The notes under the pieces are model-generated. The model was given only the letters and a program-made list of their open reading frames with translations, searched no databases and was not told the DNA's origin. Position numbers and translations under genes: made by a program. A DNA stretch of 64,000 nucleotides, taken from positions 248,001 through 312,000 of the forward strand of contig JAGTJL010000017.1 of NCBI GenBank assembly GCA_020746875.1, given 5' to 3'. Positions 1-11,620 of the stretch are shown in pieces (positions within the stretch are counted from its first letter, which is position 1; the number at the start of each line of letters is the position of its first letter). This DNA comes from Rhexocercosporidium sp. MPI-PUGE-AT-0058 (taxonomy: Eukaryota > Ascomycota > Leotiomycetes > Helotiales).

Positions 1-374
1 AAAAAAAAAGCTTATATTATTTATTTACGCTATAATAAAAACGTAATACTTAAGAAGATCAGAAAATTAAAATACTTCGCCGGGCAAACGCCTAGCTTTT
101 GCCGATAAATCGCTAAGTAAAAACTTTAAATTTATTTTAAGTAATAATAATAGATATATCTTTATTATTTAAGTTCTTAATAATATTAATATAACCGCTA
201 TCTTTAGCAGCTCCGGCCTCAGTTTTTAATTATATCGTTCTTAAAAGAGTTAGAATAAACTTTTCGAAAGTCATTCGCCGAAAGCTAATAAAGAACTCGC
301 TAGTAAATATTAAGTTTACTTACTTCTCGGAGTCCGGAAATCTTAGCTATAAGCTCAGTATTATTTCCTTTTAA
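1..374. other. AT-rich degenerate sequence, unidentified
   Basis: TpA-rich, heavily mutated DNA with no usable reading frame and no match to the other repeats of the window that I can see. It lies directly outside the 5' LTR of Gypsy copy A1-1. Confidence 0.5.
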
Positions 375-872
375 TATTACGAACGCCCCGCGTCCCGTAA
401 TACTAAACCCCGGGATAGCGTAATACTTAGGATTATAAGCTTAAAAAAATAAAAGTTTCAGGAAAAAAATACTAAAAGAGTATCGCTTTTAAAAGTTATT
501 TTTTAAGAGATTTTAATATTTAAGATTTTATAAATTATATATTATATAATTATTATTCTCGGTAAATAATTGAAAAGTAGCTCGGCTCTTATATTACGCG
601 ATTATTAGAGTCACGTAATAAACCGCTAAACCGCTATAATCCAGAAATCTAAGACCGATAAGACCTGGCGGTCTTAGCGGTCGTATAATATAAAAGTTTT
701 ATATAAGATTAGCACGTCTGCTATTAAATAAGAGCTTCGTGCTTAACTGAAAATAATATACTAATTATATTAGTTATTATTTATTTCTTTATACGTAATA
801 TACTTACTTCTCGATTATTAAAATTAATATTATTTATTATATTTATACCGAATAGATATACGAACCGTAATA
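375..872 (+). repeat. 5' LTR of Gypsy A1-1
   Basis: Starts TATTACGAACGCCCCGCG (RIP version of TGTTACGAAC) and ends CCGTAATA. It aligns along its length with 4191-4692 and 57239-57732; the downstream half is also shared with the 432-bp LTRs at 29482 and 55420. Confidence 0.85.
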
Positions 873-899
873 CTTTAAGCACTTTCTCGTCAGAAGTGT

Positions 900-2680
900 T
901 AATTCACGTATATTATATTACCTCTTACGACTGATTAAATACTAAACTTACACAGTAATACTATCGATATATTCTTATCTTCGGCCTTAAACCTTAAAAG
1001 GAAGAGATACGACAATAGCGAAGATAAGGAAATGCCCGATATTCAGGATAATCTTACGTATAAACTTAAAAAAAACTTTAAAAATTAAGCTTCTCGATAC
1101 CTTTTAAGGAAATCGACGGGACTTAAAGACTTTTATTCTTTAAGTAAAACTTTATTAGTATTTTAACGACGATAAGTTCCTTACTAATAAGAGCTACGCT
1201 CTTTAAATAATATCGTATCTTAAAAGCGAAGTTATACGATAGATCGAGCCGTTCCTCAGGGATTACTTCGAATATAAAGCTAATTATAAAGTTATATTTA
1301 TTATATAAATTATATTTAAGACTTAAAACGGATTTAAGAAAGAAATTCGACAAATATTCGGCGATATTAATAAAGTTAAAACAGCGGAAACTTACTTATA
1401 TAACCTAAAATAAGTTAATAATATAATAGCTTACGCTACGGAATTCCAAAAGCACGCTAATAAGATTAACTAAAACCCTTAATTACTTATTAGCTATTAC
1501 CGACGAGAACTTAAGAATTATATCCGACTAGAACTTATTAGGATCGACCCTTAAGTTAAAGATATATTTATTCTTATTAAACAAATAATTAGAATCGATA
1601 ACCGCTTATACAAGTTCAAACGGGAATAATTAACGTACGTAAAAGGAAGTCAAAAATAATCTGGCTATTAATAAAATAAAAGACGTCGACGATAAAGTAA
1701 ACTTTAAGGATAATCGATAATCGGACCTTATAAAATATAATATTACTTATAAGAAAAAGAAAGGCAAAGTACGACAGGAAAGACTATCGAAGGAATTTAT
1801 AAACGAGCAGCGCGAAAAGAGGTTATATTACGAATATGGCCTTCCGAGATATATAATAAGCTTATATTATAAGAAGAGAATTAAAAAAAAACAAATCAAT
1901 TTTATAAGGCGAAAGGCGTACGACTTTATTAACGTATCGCTTCCTTTCTTATTTAAAAAAGTCTAAATCGGCGCTATTTACTATTATATAATAATAAATG
2001 AACTTAACGCTAATTATATTGTTGGAATTCATATGATCCTCGCATCACGTGAAATCGAAGGCTCTAGAATAGAGCTTGATTTGTAAGGCATAGAGAGCTC
2101 TAGAAGCTCTTCCTCATGTATATAAACCTATTCTCGCTCTGCCTTTAGAAGAGTGAGGCATGCAAATACAAGAATTTGATATATATCGATAATCAGCTCG
2201 AGGATGACGTGTAACGACACTAGCCAAGAGAGCGGTGTAAGAGGTATATGGTAGTACTTTAGCTGAGGCTATCGAGAGCTAATAGGTTTAATACGAAAGA
2301 AACAAGAAGATAAAGAAGGAAAAAGGAATGGAGGGAGCGTGAGTTTATATATATAAGCTCTTCCGAAAACCCTCCGGTACTGGTCCGACTTCGCATGACT
2401 TAGTTACCCCTGAACTCCTGGATTCCCTGACTCGCTGAGAAGCTCCTAAGTGCACTTATCGTCACATGACGGCGGTAAGGAAAGCAGCAAGTAAAGCGAA
2501 ACGAATAATAATTATATCCGCTAGTATATAATAAGACCCGAGTCTAGCGATTAAACCTTATAAGATAAGTAATATATTTAATAATAAGTATCCGAAACTA
2601 CGCGAAAATTATAAAGCTCAGAACATATAATTAATATTAAGAGAAGCGAAGACTTAACGCAGATTAAAAGACTATTACGA
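900..2680 (+). pseudogene. Gypsy gag relic (A1-1)
   Basis: Capsid-type gag, recognisable by comparison with the parallel copies at 29990-31060 and 57790-58870. Near 1130-1240 it reads approximately as DDKFLTNKSYAL followed by SYLKSEVIR and EPF. The nucleocapsid CCHC knuckle lies at about 1813-1877, where Cys and His codons are partly converted to Tyr (KRLYYEYGLPRYI). Many TAA/TAG codons interrupt the frame. A 447-bp solo LTR (2020-2466) is inserted in its 3' part. gag would package the element's RNA in a cytoplasmic particle; this copy cannot. Confidence 0.7.
2020..2466. repeat. Solo LTR, Copia-like, GC-balanced
   Basis: 447 bp starting TGTTGGAATTC and ending ATCGTCACA, with a TATATAAACC box near 2120 and a second TATATATAA near 2345. 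Base composition is normal, in sharp contrast to the RIP-mutated Gypsy gag around it. The two uninterrupted gag copies (31055, 58880) show that about 18 bp of target were lost at the site, and no target duplication is present. Confidence 0.7.
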
Positions 2681-3474
2681 TGTCGACGTTTTATGCGAAC
2701 TACGAGTATAATCTGACGGTATATAATATACCGATTACGGGTTAAGAAACCGCGTATGAAGCTATATTATAGAAAGATAAGCTTAAATAACTGCATAACG
2801 AATTATTAATAGATATTTTATTTATTATATAAAGATTAGTTATTTATTATAATAAAAAGCGTAGTATAAGATTAACGCTAAAAAGAGAAATAAGATTTAT
2901 TTACTTAAAAAGAATATCGTAATTAAGCGATTAAGCAGTAAATTAAATTATAAAAAGCTAAGATTATTTAAAATTACGAAAGTCAAAAGATTAATTAATT
3001 ATTAATTAGCACTTCCAAAAATTATAAATATTTACTTAATATTTTATATATTTCTCCTCGAACCAGTATCGCTAAGAATATTACCGGCTCTTATTATAAA
3101 AGTATAACCGATTAACTCGAAAGCCGAATACGATATCGAAATTATTTTAGATTATTAGTATTTCCGCGGCGTCGGTAAGTATTTAATTAAATAGAAAAAG
3201 TACTTATAATCCGAAAATATTTAAGAATTTAAGTTTAACTTTTATTATTTTAAATAACTCCGAAAGTCCTATTCGCGAAACTTAAATCTATTTAAAAGGC
3301 CGAATTCGCGAAGTTAAGTAAGACTTGCTCGATTAAAAGAAACTCGGCGGAATCGACGGCGGATGGCGGAGTAAGCGGGCGAGCAGCGGAGGCTTTTTGC
3401 TTCTTTTTTTCAGTAATTTCTTATACTTTTATTTCTTTTAATTTATTTATATTCTTAAGACCGCGACGGAGTAT

Positions 3475-3753
3475 TGTGGAGGGAAAACACCAAGCACACA
3501 ACAAGAGGGTAGCGAAGCAAGTGCCGGAGGGTAAACGTAGGAAATACCCATTTGACGAGTATTAGAGATATCATATATCTAAAGTATACAATTTGTTAAA
3601 GGAGGGGAGGGGTATAGTTTGACTAAGAAGGAAAAGTTGTAATAGTAAAAATCGTTGTTACCCTTAAAGGATATTGCCTTAGAGGCTATCTTAAATACAG
3701 CAAGAGGCAGCTCCATCACCTGACAAATAGACTTCTAGGTCAACCCTACCACA
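3475..3753. repeat. Solo LTR family C, copy 1
   Basis: 279 bp, TGTGGAGGG...CCTACCACA, flanked by GTAT on both sides (3471-3474 and 3754-3757). It is the reverse complement of 31471-31751 and is related to 26970-27249. TG...CA ends plus a short target duplication fit a solo LTR; I see no internal coding, so the family it belongs to is open. It is GC-balanced and apparently untouched by RIP. Confidence 0.75.
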
Positions 3754-4190
3754 GTATTTCTGCCTCCCGCTTCTTTAAGAATTTCCGCTAACGAGATAAA
3801 CGGTTTAAGCAAGCCGCGGCTTCTTATAAAATGCGACGTATTTGCGCTTCTTTTTATTTAATTTCTCTTCTGTCTTTTCGAGAGCATCTCGATATCGCAT
3901 CTTTTACTAACTCTGGCATATTCCGAGTAACGATTCGACTCGGAGGATATTACGCACGTCTTATTATTCCGGGTATAAAACGTATAAGGCATTATCTCGA
4001 AACCGTTCCTTTCGATTCTGCGAGATAAAGCGAATTATTTTTTCTTTTTTTTAAAAAATATTATATATTTTTTTTTAATATATATTAATTTAATTATAAT
4101 AAAAAAGGAAAATAGCCGCAGGGTATCTATAATATTTCCTTAAGTTATTTAAGCGTAGAGGCTACGTTAAGCTAAAAAAAAATATATATA
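3754..4190. other. Gypsy A1-1 3' untranslated/chromodomain-side remnant
   Basis: Moderately AT-rich. An open frame of 65 codons at 3831-4028 has no recognisable domain. The last about 60 bp match the region preceding the 3' LTR of A2. The A-rich run just before 4191 sits where A2 has its purine-rich tract. Confidence 0.5.
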
Positions 4191-4692
4191 TATTACGAAC
4201 GCCTCGCGTTCCGTGATATTAAACCCCGGGATAGCGTAATACTCAGGATTATAAGCTTAAAAAAAAATAAGAATTCCAGGAGAAACATATTAAAAGAATA
4301 TCGCTTTTAAAAGTATTTTTTAAAAAGATCTTAATATTTAAGATTTCATAAAGTTATATATTATATAATTATTATTTTCGGTAAACGATTAAAAGGCAAT
4401 TTGGCTTTTATATTACGTGATTATTAAAGTTACGTAATAAACTGCTAAACCGCTATAATTCAGAGATCCAGGACCGACAGGACTTAGTGGTCTTAGCGGT
4501 CGTATAATATAAAGGTTTTATATAAGACTAGCACGTCTATTATTAAATAAAAGCTTTATACTTAACTAAAAATAATATCTTAATTATATTAATTATTATT
4601 TATTCTATTGTACGTGATATACTTACTTCTCGATTATTAAGATCAAATATAACCAACCGTATTTACACCGAGTAAATACCCGGACCGTGATA
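4191..4692 (+). repeat. 3' LTR of Gypsy A1-1
   Basis: 502 bp, starts TATTACGAACGCCTCGCG and ends CCGTGATA. It is the same family as 375-872 and 57239-57732. Confidence 0.82.
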
Positions 4693-5545
4693 CTCTCTTT
4701 AAGACGTATAAGAGAACTCCTTGAATCGTTATTGCGATCGCCTCGAGCTCGGCAACGTATAAGTTTTGTTCTGATCTCGGTCTAAGAGTGATCGCGAATG
4801 TAATAGCTTACTCGTTTGGTATCCTACCGTAAGTATCGAAAATAGCGCCTCCTATGCCTACTATGTCTTTCCTCTCAGATGAACTTGTTGCAATGCATAT
4901 GCCGCTTCCAACATCGGATTCAGCCTTGTTAGATTCAACTTCGGTAACTCGTGCCGATTCTACGCATAAACTCTTTCGCAAAGGTCGCTTACAGCTAGAG
5001 CCAAAGGATCATACGGTTATTATTCCTCCTCCAGTCCAGTCTAAGGGATATTTCGCATAATAAATAGTTTTCGCAAGTCGCGAGAGTAAAGTCCGTCTCG
5101 TTCTCTATTTCTTTACTTATATGCGGAAGCGTCTATTACAAGCGTGACCTAGAAATTGGCACTAAAACCGTAGATATTGCAGTAGGTAAAGGTAAAGGTA
5201 AAGACACAAGTAAAAGTGCTGGATAATTGTATATCGGCCCCACTTCACCAGACTTGCCGGATTTATAATATATTATAATAGTTCTGGAATTACTTGTTTA
5301 ATCGAAGCAAAGGCCGTTTCCTTAGCAACTGCAGATCCAGAGTCATCTTTAGAGATTTTATTATTAAATATTCGAGCAGTTGACTTACTCCAAAGACTAG
5401 GGGCAATAAGTCTTAGAGAATATATAGGACAGCTCGTCAGTCTTAGCGTTATCGGGTCGTTTCCTACAACTATTAGCTTTCTTCACGAATATAAATACGC
5501 ACGCTTTCCCGAAGGGCCCTTACCGAAACTTAATTCCGGGAACTT
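4693..5545 (+). other. GC-balanced segment with broken open frames, unidentified
   Basis: Less AT-rich than its surroundings. Open stretches lie at 4854-5060 (68 codons, start ATGCCTACTATG) and 5214-5549 (about 111 codons without ATG). The second ends TTATGA, overlapping the ATG of the next frame at 5546. Positions 4927-4963 match the first 37 bp of the solo LTR at 54896 with three mismatches, so at least that part is LTR debris. A GGTAAA microsatellite lies near 5183-5200. I recognise no protein family here. Confidence 0.35.
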
Positions 5546-5875
5546 ATGAAACATTTTACCGAGTTACTTCGAAGCATAAATACTCTTAATCCTGCGATTC
5601 TTTCCAGCTTAAATATCGATAATCCGGGGAGCGATATAAGCGACGATCAGTCATTATCGATCAACTCTATAATACCACGCAGCCGGTCTCTTGTATCTTC
5701 TCGTAAAATCAGCAGTTATAGTAACGAGGGAACGGTGCGCACTGGGCCATCTCGAAGCATTAGTACTATTAACAGAATACTTTCCAAACGACAAGAATTT
5801 AATACAGCTCCTGCAATACTTAAAAGTAAAAAGCAAGTAATATCACGATTGCTAAATATAAATAGCTTTACGTAA
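5546..5875 (+). CDS. Unidentified ORF, 109 aa
   Basis: Begins MKHFTELLRSI and is rich in Ser, Ile and Arg (an SRSLVSSRKISS stretch), with no signal peptide, membrane segment or motif that I can assign. Its start codon overlaps the stop of an upstream open frame (5214-5549), which suggests a frameshifted or intron-split remnant of a larger gene. It is surrounded by transposons. It may be a decayed gene rather than a functional one, and I assign no function. Confidence 0.22.
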   Translation: MKHFTELLRSINTLNPAILSSLNIDNPGSDISDDQSLSINSIIPRSRSLVSSRKISSYSNEGTVRTGPSRSISTINRILSKRQEFNTAPAILKSKKQVISRLLNINSFT

Positions 5876-7208
5876 AGCAGACGACCTTATTAAAAGAATA
5901 ACGGGAGTTCAAGCTCGAGTCTTCGCTCTACTACTTAAGAGAGCGTGATTTGACTAAATAATATATAACGAGAATAGGTACATATTAGCTCTGCCCAGAG
6001 CCCGATGACATTAATCGCGCGGTATTCTTTATTTTTTGAATTGCATTTAGCGTTAGAATTCTGAAAATAAGTAGAGTTAAGAATTAATTAATATATAACG
6101 TATAATTTTAATATTTAATAATAATATATAATTCGAGATCAGCCCCCGTTCGAAGTTAAAATGCTGATCGCTCTCTCATTTCTTTACTTTCTCTTGCGCA
6201 TCGACGTCGGTAGTTTTAATATTTCAATGTTTTGATATTTAGCTATTGCTTTACGGTGTCGGTTTAATTTTAGTCTTATTTTATTTATAATAGCAAAATA
6301 ATTTTTCTTGGCATCGTTTAAGCCAGTTCTCATTGCAAAAAATACGCGGAGGCAATACTAATTACTTCGTCAGGAAGTGGCACTCATTAAAGCTTACGGT
6401 TTTGTCTTCACTAACAAGTATATTTAAAGACTCATACCAATTACAGATGAGTGTCTTAGGCTCCTTAGCAACTAGATTGGCTAAGTCACTTGAAAAATCA
6501 TTAGGTTTTGTCTTGTTCGCATATCGATAAAGCTAACAAGTTCTGGAATTACTTTATTTTCTTCTTTTCTTTTTAAGTTATTTCTTATATACTTTAAGAA
6601 ATAATTAGACTTTATAGCTTTATACGCGAGCTTATCACTTAATTTAAGTATTCTTAAAGTTAAGACCGTTTCGTACAACAGAGTTATTATTAAGTAAGCG
6701 AGATAGATGAACGCGAGCATATAATTTAAGGACGTAAGTAAGCGATATCTCAAAAGTTCGAAAAACGAATAGATTCCATATCTTTATATACGAGCTAGCA
6801 TCGCGTACTTAATAGCTAGTCGCCTCAAAAGCGGTAAAGCGATTAAATATTTAATTATAAGAAAAAAATCGAAATACTTATAAAGTAAAATACTTTATAA
6901 TACGATAAGAGCTTACTATTACTCGTTATTAAGTTTAAGTTAAAAATTAGCATCTGCTTATGCCAGCCTCGCCTGCTTATTATCCCTTACTTATTGCGCT
7001 TTTCGGATTCAAAATTATTAAGTATTCGCTTTAATAAGCACTCCCTAAGCCTTTTACTTAAGCGCAAGCAAATTAGTCCTGCTATAAAGAGAGAAAAATT
7101 ATAATTTTTATACTTAAAGTAATTTATTCGTTCTTTTATCCTCGTAAATATTATAACTTTAAATATTATTATTATATAATTCCTTTAGGCTACTTTAAGC
7201 TCGCCTCC
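5876..7208. other. AT-rich degenerate sequence
   Basis: RIP-like composition. Open frames at 6333-6530 (+) and 6481-6753 (-) show no domain. Both are short and lie in strongly TpA-rich DNA, so I do not treat them as genes. The segment ends at the 8-bp target duplication of the hAT element. Confidence 0.5.
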
Positions 7209-7216
7209 TCCTCGAA
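7209..7216. repeat. hAT-1 target duplication, left (pair 11117-11124)
   Basis: TCCTCGAA on both sides of the element, 8 bp and perfect. Confidence 0.9.
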
Positions 7217-10200
7217 CAGCGTGAGCAAAATTAATCAAGCTAATCGATTAATAATCAGATTAATTGATTAGATTAGATTAGAATTAGATTAATGAAAAAT
7301 TGACTTAATTAGATTAGAATTAGATTAATTAATCTAGATTAATCTAGATTAATTTGATTAATGACTGACTTATAATAATATTAAACAAATAAATAAATAT
7401 ATTTATAATATTATTAAGTAAAAATGAACCAGATAATTGAATAATTAAACAAGTAGCTTATAAATCAACTAATGAATCAACTAATAATTTAACTAATAAA
7501 CTAACTAATAAACTAACTAACAAAACCTATTTAATAAAGAATAAGTTATTATTTTCTATATCTTTAACTTCTTCTCTTATATCGTCTTCTTCTTCTTTTT
7601 CTTTAATAACGCCCTAACTTTTTAAGCAAATAATCTTTTCAAACGTATCTTTTGCTAGTCGATTTCTTAGCTTATTAATAATAAGAGCCACTTGACTAAA
7701 AAACCTCTCACTAAGTGCTAAAATAGCCGGAATTTGTAAATAATTTCTAGCTATTAAAGATAATACAAGGTATTTATCTTTATTTTGAAGCCAAAAAGTA
7801 AGAGGTCGAGTCTAATATAATATTAATATATATAATATATAAAAGGTTTATTACTTACCGCTTTATTAGCTCTTAGTTCTTAAATATATTTATCTAATTC
7901 ATTTAAATCGTTATTTTCATTGTCTTAAATATAAATATCAGAATCATCGTCGCTATCTTCGAGAGCTAAATTTTGAGCTTTTTCAATAGGAGGATTTGCT
8001 AGCGCGAAGTCGACTTTAAAGCTATTTAATTTATTAGTAATTTATTTAATTTTAAGTAATATAAATAATATACTTACATATTATAAACTTCTTTTAATTT
8101 ATTATATATTTCAAAGGCTTGATTTCGAGATAAGCTAATAACTTCTAAGCCCTCTTGTTTAATACGAGGGTCTAATATTAGAGCTAAATATAAGCTCTTA
8201 TTATTTTCGTTTATATTTCCTGTTTTAGGATAATATTTTCGGAGCTTAATAAGCCCTCTATTAATAGCGTCGGTAAAGTTAATATCCTAAGATTAAATTA
8301 GTAAATAAATTAATATTTATATTAATATTTATTACTTATATTAATTTCTTCTTTTAATCCTTTTAATCGAGTATATAATTTATATACCTTAGGTAATAAA
8401 TAATAAATCGTTGGATATTTTTCGGCTTAAAGCTTAGTAGTGGGCTTTATAAAGATATTAAATATCTTCAAGCACTTTTCTAAATAAGCTATTTCCGAGT
8501 CTTTTAAAATAAGAATTTCTTTATTCTTTTCAAAAGACTTAGTAATCGATAAGCTTATAACGATTTTAATAGCTTGCCAAACGTATAAAAAGTCCTTAAG
8601 CATATTAGCCGTAGAGGACCATCGGGTTTTTTGATTTAATAATAAAATTAGTAAATAAACTTAAATATAATTAATACGTAATATAAGTAAAACTTACCTA
8701 ATTGAGGTAGTCGAGGATTGTTAATTTCTAAAGCTTTAACTTATATATCGAAGTTTCTTTTATTTTCTTGTGAATATCGAATACCGACGATTATTTTTCT
8801 TACTTTTTTCTAAAGAGATATATTTAAAAGGATTATTAATATATAAAATATAATAAAGAGTTATTAAATATACTTACTATTATATTCCTCTTCTTAATTA
8901 TTTTCTTCTTAATAGATATCGTTATCGTTAATATCATTATAAGCTTCTTTAATAAGAGCTTTTAATATATTTTGAACGACTAAATTAAGTACGTGAGCTA
9001 AACAAGCTATATCGCCTTAAAATTTAATAGATTCTCTTATATAATACTGTTTTAAAGTACTAATAAGAGTATCGTTAGAGCTCGCGTTATCTCTAGTAAT
9101 TCTATTATTAAAAGTTAGTATTTATATTAAATATTTTTTTTAAAAAAAAATAACTTACGTAAAGATATTATTTTTAATATTATATTCTATTAAAGTCTCT
9201 AATAAGACTTAAAACATATAAACTCCGGAATGCCGTTCAATAAGAGGTCGTATAGCTAATAAATAGCTTTTTAATTTAAAGTCGTTGTTTATAAAATGAC
9301 TAAATTAATAAATGAATTAGTATTATAATATTATAATATTAATATTAAAATATAAACTTATATTATAATACCAAGATACGCGTCTTAATTAATAGCTGTC
9401 TAAGCGTCTAAAGTCAAAGAGAAACTGCTATTAAAAGTAATAACTTCTCGTAGTTCTTCTGTAATAATATTTTGCTTTAAAAGGTAAAGAGTATTTAACT
9501 CTTCTTTTATTATTGCCGGATATATAAGAGGCACTTAATTATAATTTTATTAGTATATTATTAATAATATAAAATTAATATAACTTACTCGTTAAGATAA
9601 AAAGCTAGTTCTTTAAAAGATATACTAGAGATTGCTCGAAAAGAGATATTATTTAATATAATAAAATTAAGAAGTAAATTCTTAAAGTTATTAATATTAA
9701 ACAATTCTTTTTTCGGTTCTTTACGCTTATTAGCTCTTTGTCGAGAGAAAGCGTCTAATATAGTCAAAGAGCCTTAAGACGATTCAGCGTCGGAAGTATT
9801 TATTATTATTATTAGTTATATATTTGTTTTAATATTATTAGAATAACTTACCATTATTACTTGACAAACCACTAAGTAATCGACTAATATTATAGCTCTT
9901 ATATGAGTATCGGTAATAAGTAATATAATTACTAGTCGATTAATAAACTCGTTAATTATACTATGTTTTTCTAATAAATAAGTTAGTTATTTAATCTCTT
10001 ATTAATATTAATTATATAAACTTACCGACAGCCTATAAATAGACACTTAATAGTAACCGAACGGTAATTTTTCGGATCTTCGGGATTTTCCTTAAGAGTA
10101 TCTAAAGTCTTAGAGAATAGCTTTTCTTTAAATATAAGAAGAGCTTCGTCTAAAGGCTCTAATTGAAAAGTAAGTTGATTTTGCTCTAAATTAAGCTTAA

Positions 10201-11116
10201 TAGAGGATTTTTAAGACATTTCGTATAAGGAATAATAGTAATAATATTATAAAACATAATAGTCGTAGTAGTTATAATATAAGTATCGATTATAAAAGTA
10301 GTTGATTTCTAATTAAAGAAAAATCTATCTTTATAATAGAGAATCTTCGTTTATATAAAGAAAATACTTTCTAGTTGATTCTACTTATTATAAATCATAA
10401 CTAGTATTTGTAATTATAATAAGTCATCAAGGTATTAATTTATAATTAAATATAGTTGTTTATAATAAGTAGAAATTTATCGAATTCTTTAGAAAAGTAT
10501 TTGGAATTAGCTGACAAATAAGGAATACTTGCTTATAAATACGTATTCTATTAATAAAATACTCTAATTTTTAATCTTAAAATAGATTTTACCATTACTA
10601 ATTTATATAAAATCTTACTAATATATTACTTATTACAATTGGACTTATAATTAATAATTTCATTAAAAGCTATTTGGAATTATATAATAAATAAGAAATA
10701 TTTGCTTGTAAATACGTATTCTATTAATAAAATACTACAAATTTTAATCTTAAAATAGAAATTACTATTAGTAGTCTATTTATAAACTTACTAGCTTATT
10801 GTCTCTTATTAATTAGCTTCTTAATTATATATTATATATAACATAAATAAGTTTAGGATTAATCCTCGCTTAATCCAAATTAACCGAGCTTCTAAAGCTT
10901 TGACTAAATCTATTCTTAGTATATACTAACCCTTTTTAGTTTAGTCTCAAAAGTCTAAACCTAATTAGGATGCGGCTCTTTTATTAATCAAATCAATCAA
11001 TTAATTCTTGATTAATTAGATTAGATTAGATTAGAATTTGATTAATTCAAATTTTACTTGATTAGATTTAGATTAATAGCCATTAATCTAATCTAATCTA
11101 ATCATTTTTTACGCTG
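7217..11116 (-). mobile_element. hAT DNA transposon, complete, RIP-inactivated (hAT-1)
   Basis: 3,900 bp with short inverted ends, CAGCGTGAG at 7217 and the complement of CAGCGTAAA ending at 11116. It is flanked by a perfect 8-bp target duplication TCCTCGAA (7209-7216 and 11117-11124), the size characteristic of the hAT superfamily. Both subterminal regions carry many copies of a GATTAGATTA/TTAATCTA word, probably transposase-binding or structural repeats. The transposase is on the minus strand. About 900 bp of non-coding, repeat-rich sequence lies between its start codon and the right end. Confidence 0.9.
7527..10218 (-). pseudogene. hAT transposase, intron-rich, inactivated
   Basis: Starts at the ATG at 10218 and ends at 7527. 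The C-terminal hATC dimerisation block is clear at about 7608-7745: PAILALSERFFSQ, then KLRNRLAKDTFEKIICLKS. The next codon is TAG where family members have Trp, as expected for TGG to TAG by RIP. Upstream it reads PLTFWLQNKDKYLVLSLIAR, also typical of the family. The frame is cut by about ten short (about 45-70 bp) AT-rich introns with GTAAGT donors and CTAAT/CTAAC branch sites. Well-formed examples are 10 kb side (donor near 10027), near 9590, near 9168 and at 7812-7858. Some donors are now ATAAGT. Many exonic stops are present. It would have cut and pasted the element from the nucleus; it is now dead. Confidence 0.85.
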
Positions 11117-11124
11117 TCCTCGAA

Positions 11125-11620
11125 GCGAAATATGGACTTGAATTCTATTGCGTAGTATTTTAGACGATATTCGTTACATTAAATTATTAATTGTATTTGC
11201 TTTATCCCTTATTCTTATTCTTATTATTTCGTTATTTAATCGGAATATATTAATATTTTAAAAATATGTAGAATAAGCTAAAGTACCTTAAATATAATTG
11301 CATCGAGTATATTATTCCTTTAACTTATAATTTAAAGCTGAACATATATATATACTACTTCTTATCCTTTATTATAATATTAAAGTTATTAAGATATGCC
11401 TTTTATTTTACTTATTTATAACGCAAATCGAAGATAAGTAGGAAGAGTAAGAAGTTATAATAAAAAGCTATAATAAGAAATAATAATAAAAAGTTATTAT
11501 ATTTACTTAATAAGCGTAAGATATTAAAGTATTTTTATTATTAATTTTATATAAGCAATAAGATAAGAAATAGCAAGAAGAAATACTATTAAAGATTTCA
11601 GATATCAAATCTCGAGGGCA
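11125..11620. other. AT-rich degenerate sequence between hAT-1 and the gene island
   Basis: TpA-rich with no open frame or recognisable repeat. Composition changes abruptly to GC-balanced near 11620. Confidence 0.5.

Larger units (their letters stand above)
375..4692 (+). mobile_element. Gypsy LTR retrotransposon A1-1, internally deleted
   Basis: Ty3/Gypsy relic bounded by related LTRs of 498 bp (375-872) and 502 bp (4191-4692). The interior holds a mutated gag (about 900-2680). It then jumps at about 2680 straight into sequence that lies at 53975-54600 in copy A2 (C-terminal integrase side), so nearly all of pol is missing. The last 60 bp before the 3' LTR match the segment just before the 3' LTR of A2 (55365-55419), which identifies 4191-4692 as the 3' LTR rather than an independent solo LTR. 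No matching target duplication is visible outside the LTRs. Two foreign solo LTRs (2020-2466 and 3475-3753) sit inside. In-frame stops are everywhere, so it cannot code. Confidence 0.82.

Noticed and set aside
1123..1353. 76-aa minus ORF as gene
   Set aside because: Antisense of the RIP-mutated Gypsy gag; AT-rich codons create long antisense frames by chance.
4191..4692. Independent solo LTR
   Set aside because: The preceding 60 bp match the pre-LTR segment of A2, so it is the 3' LTR of the deleted element A1-1.
4693..5875. Captain-type tyrosine recombinase (DUF3435) of a Starship giant element
   Set aside because: No R-H-R-Y motif or long frame could be read; the only identifiable part is LTR debris.
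7217..7360. CRISPR-like or minisatellite array of GATTAGATTA words
   Set aside because: Irregular spacing, at both ends of a hAT element with 8-bp target duplication; these are subterminal transposon repeats.
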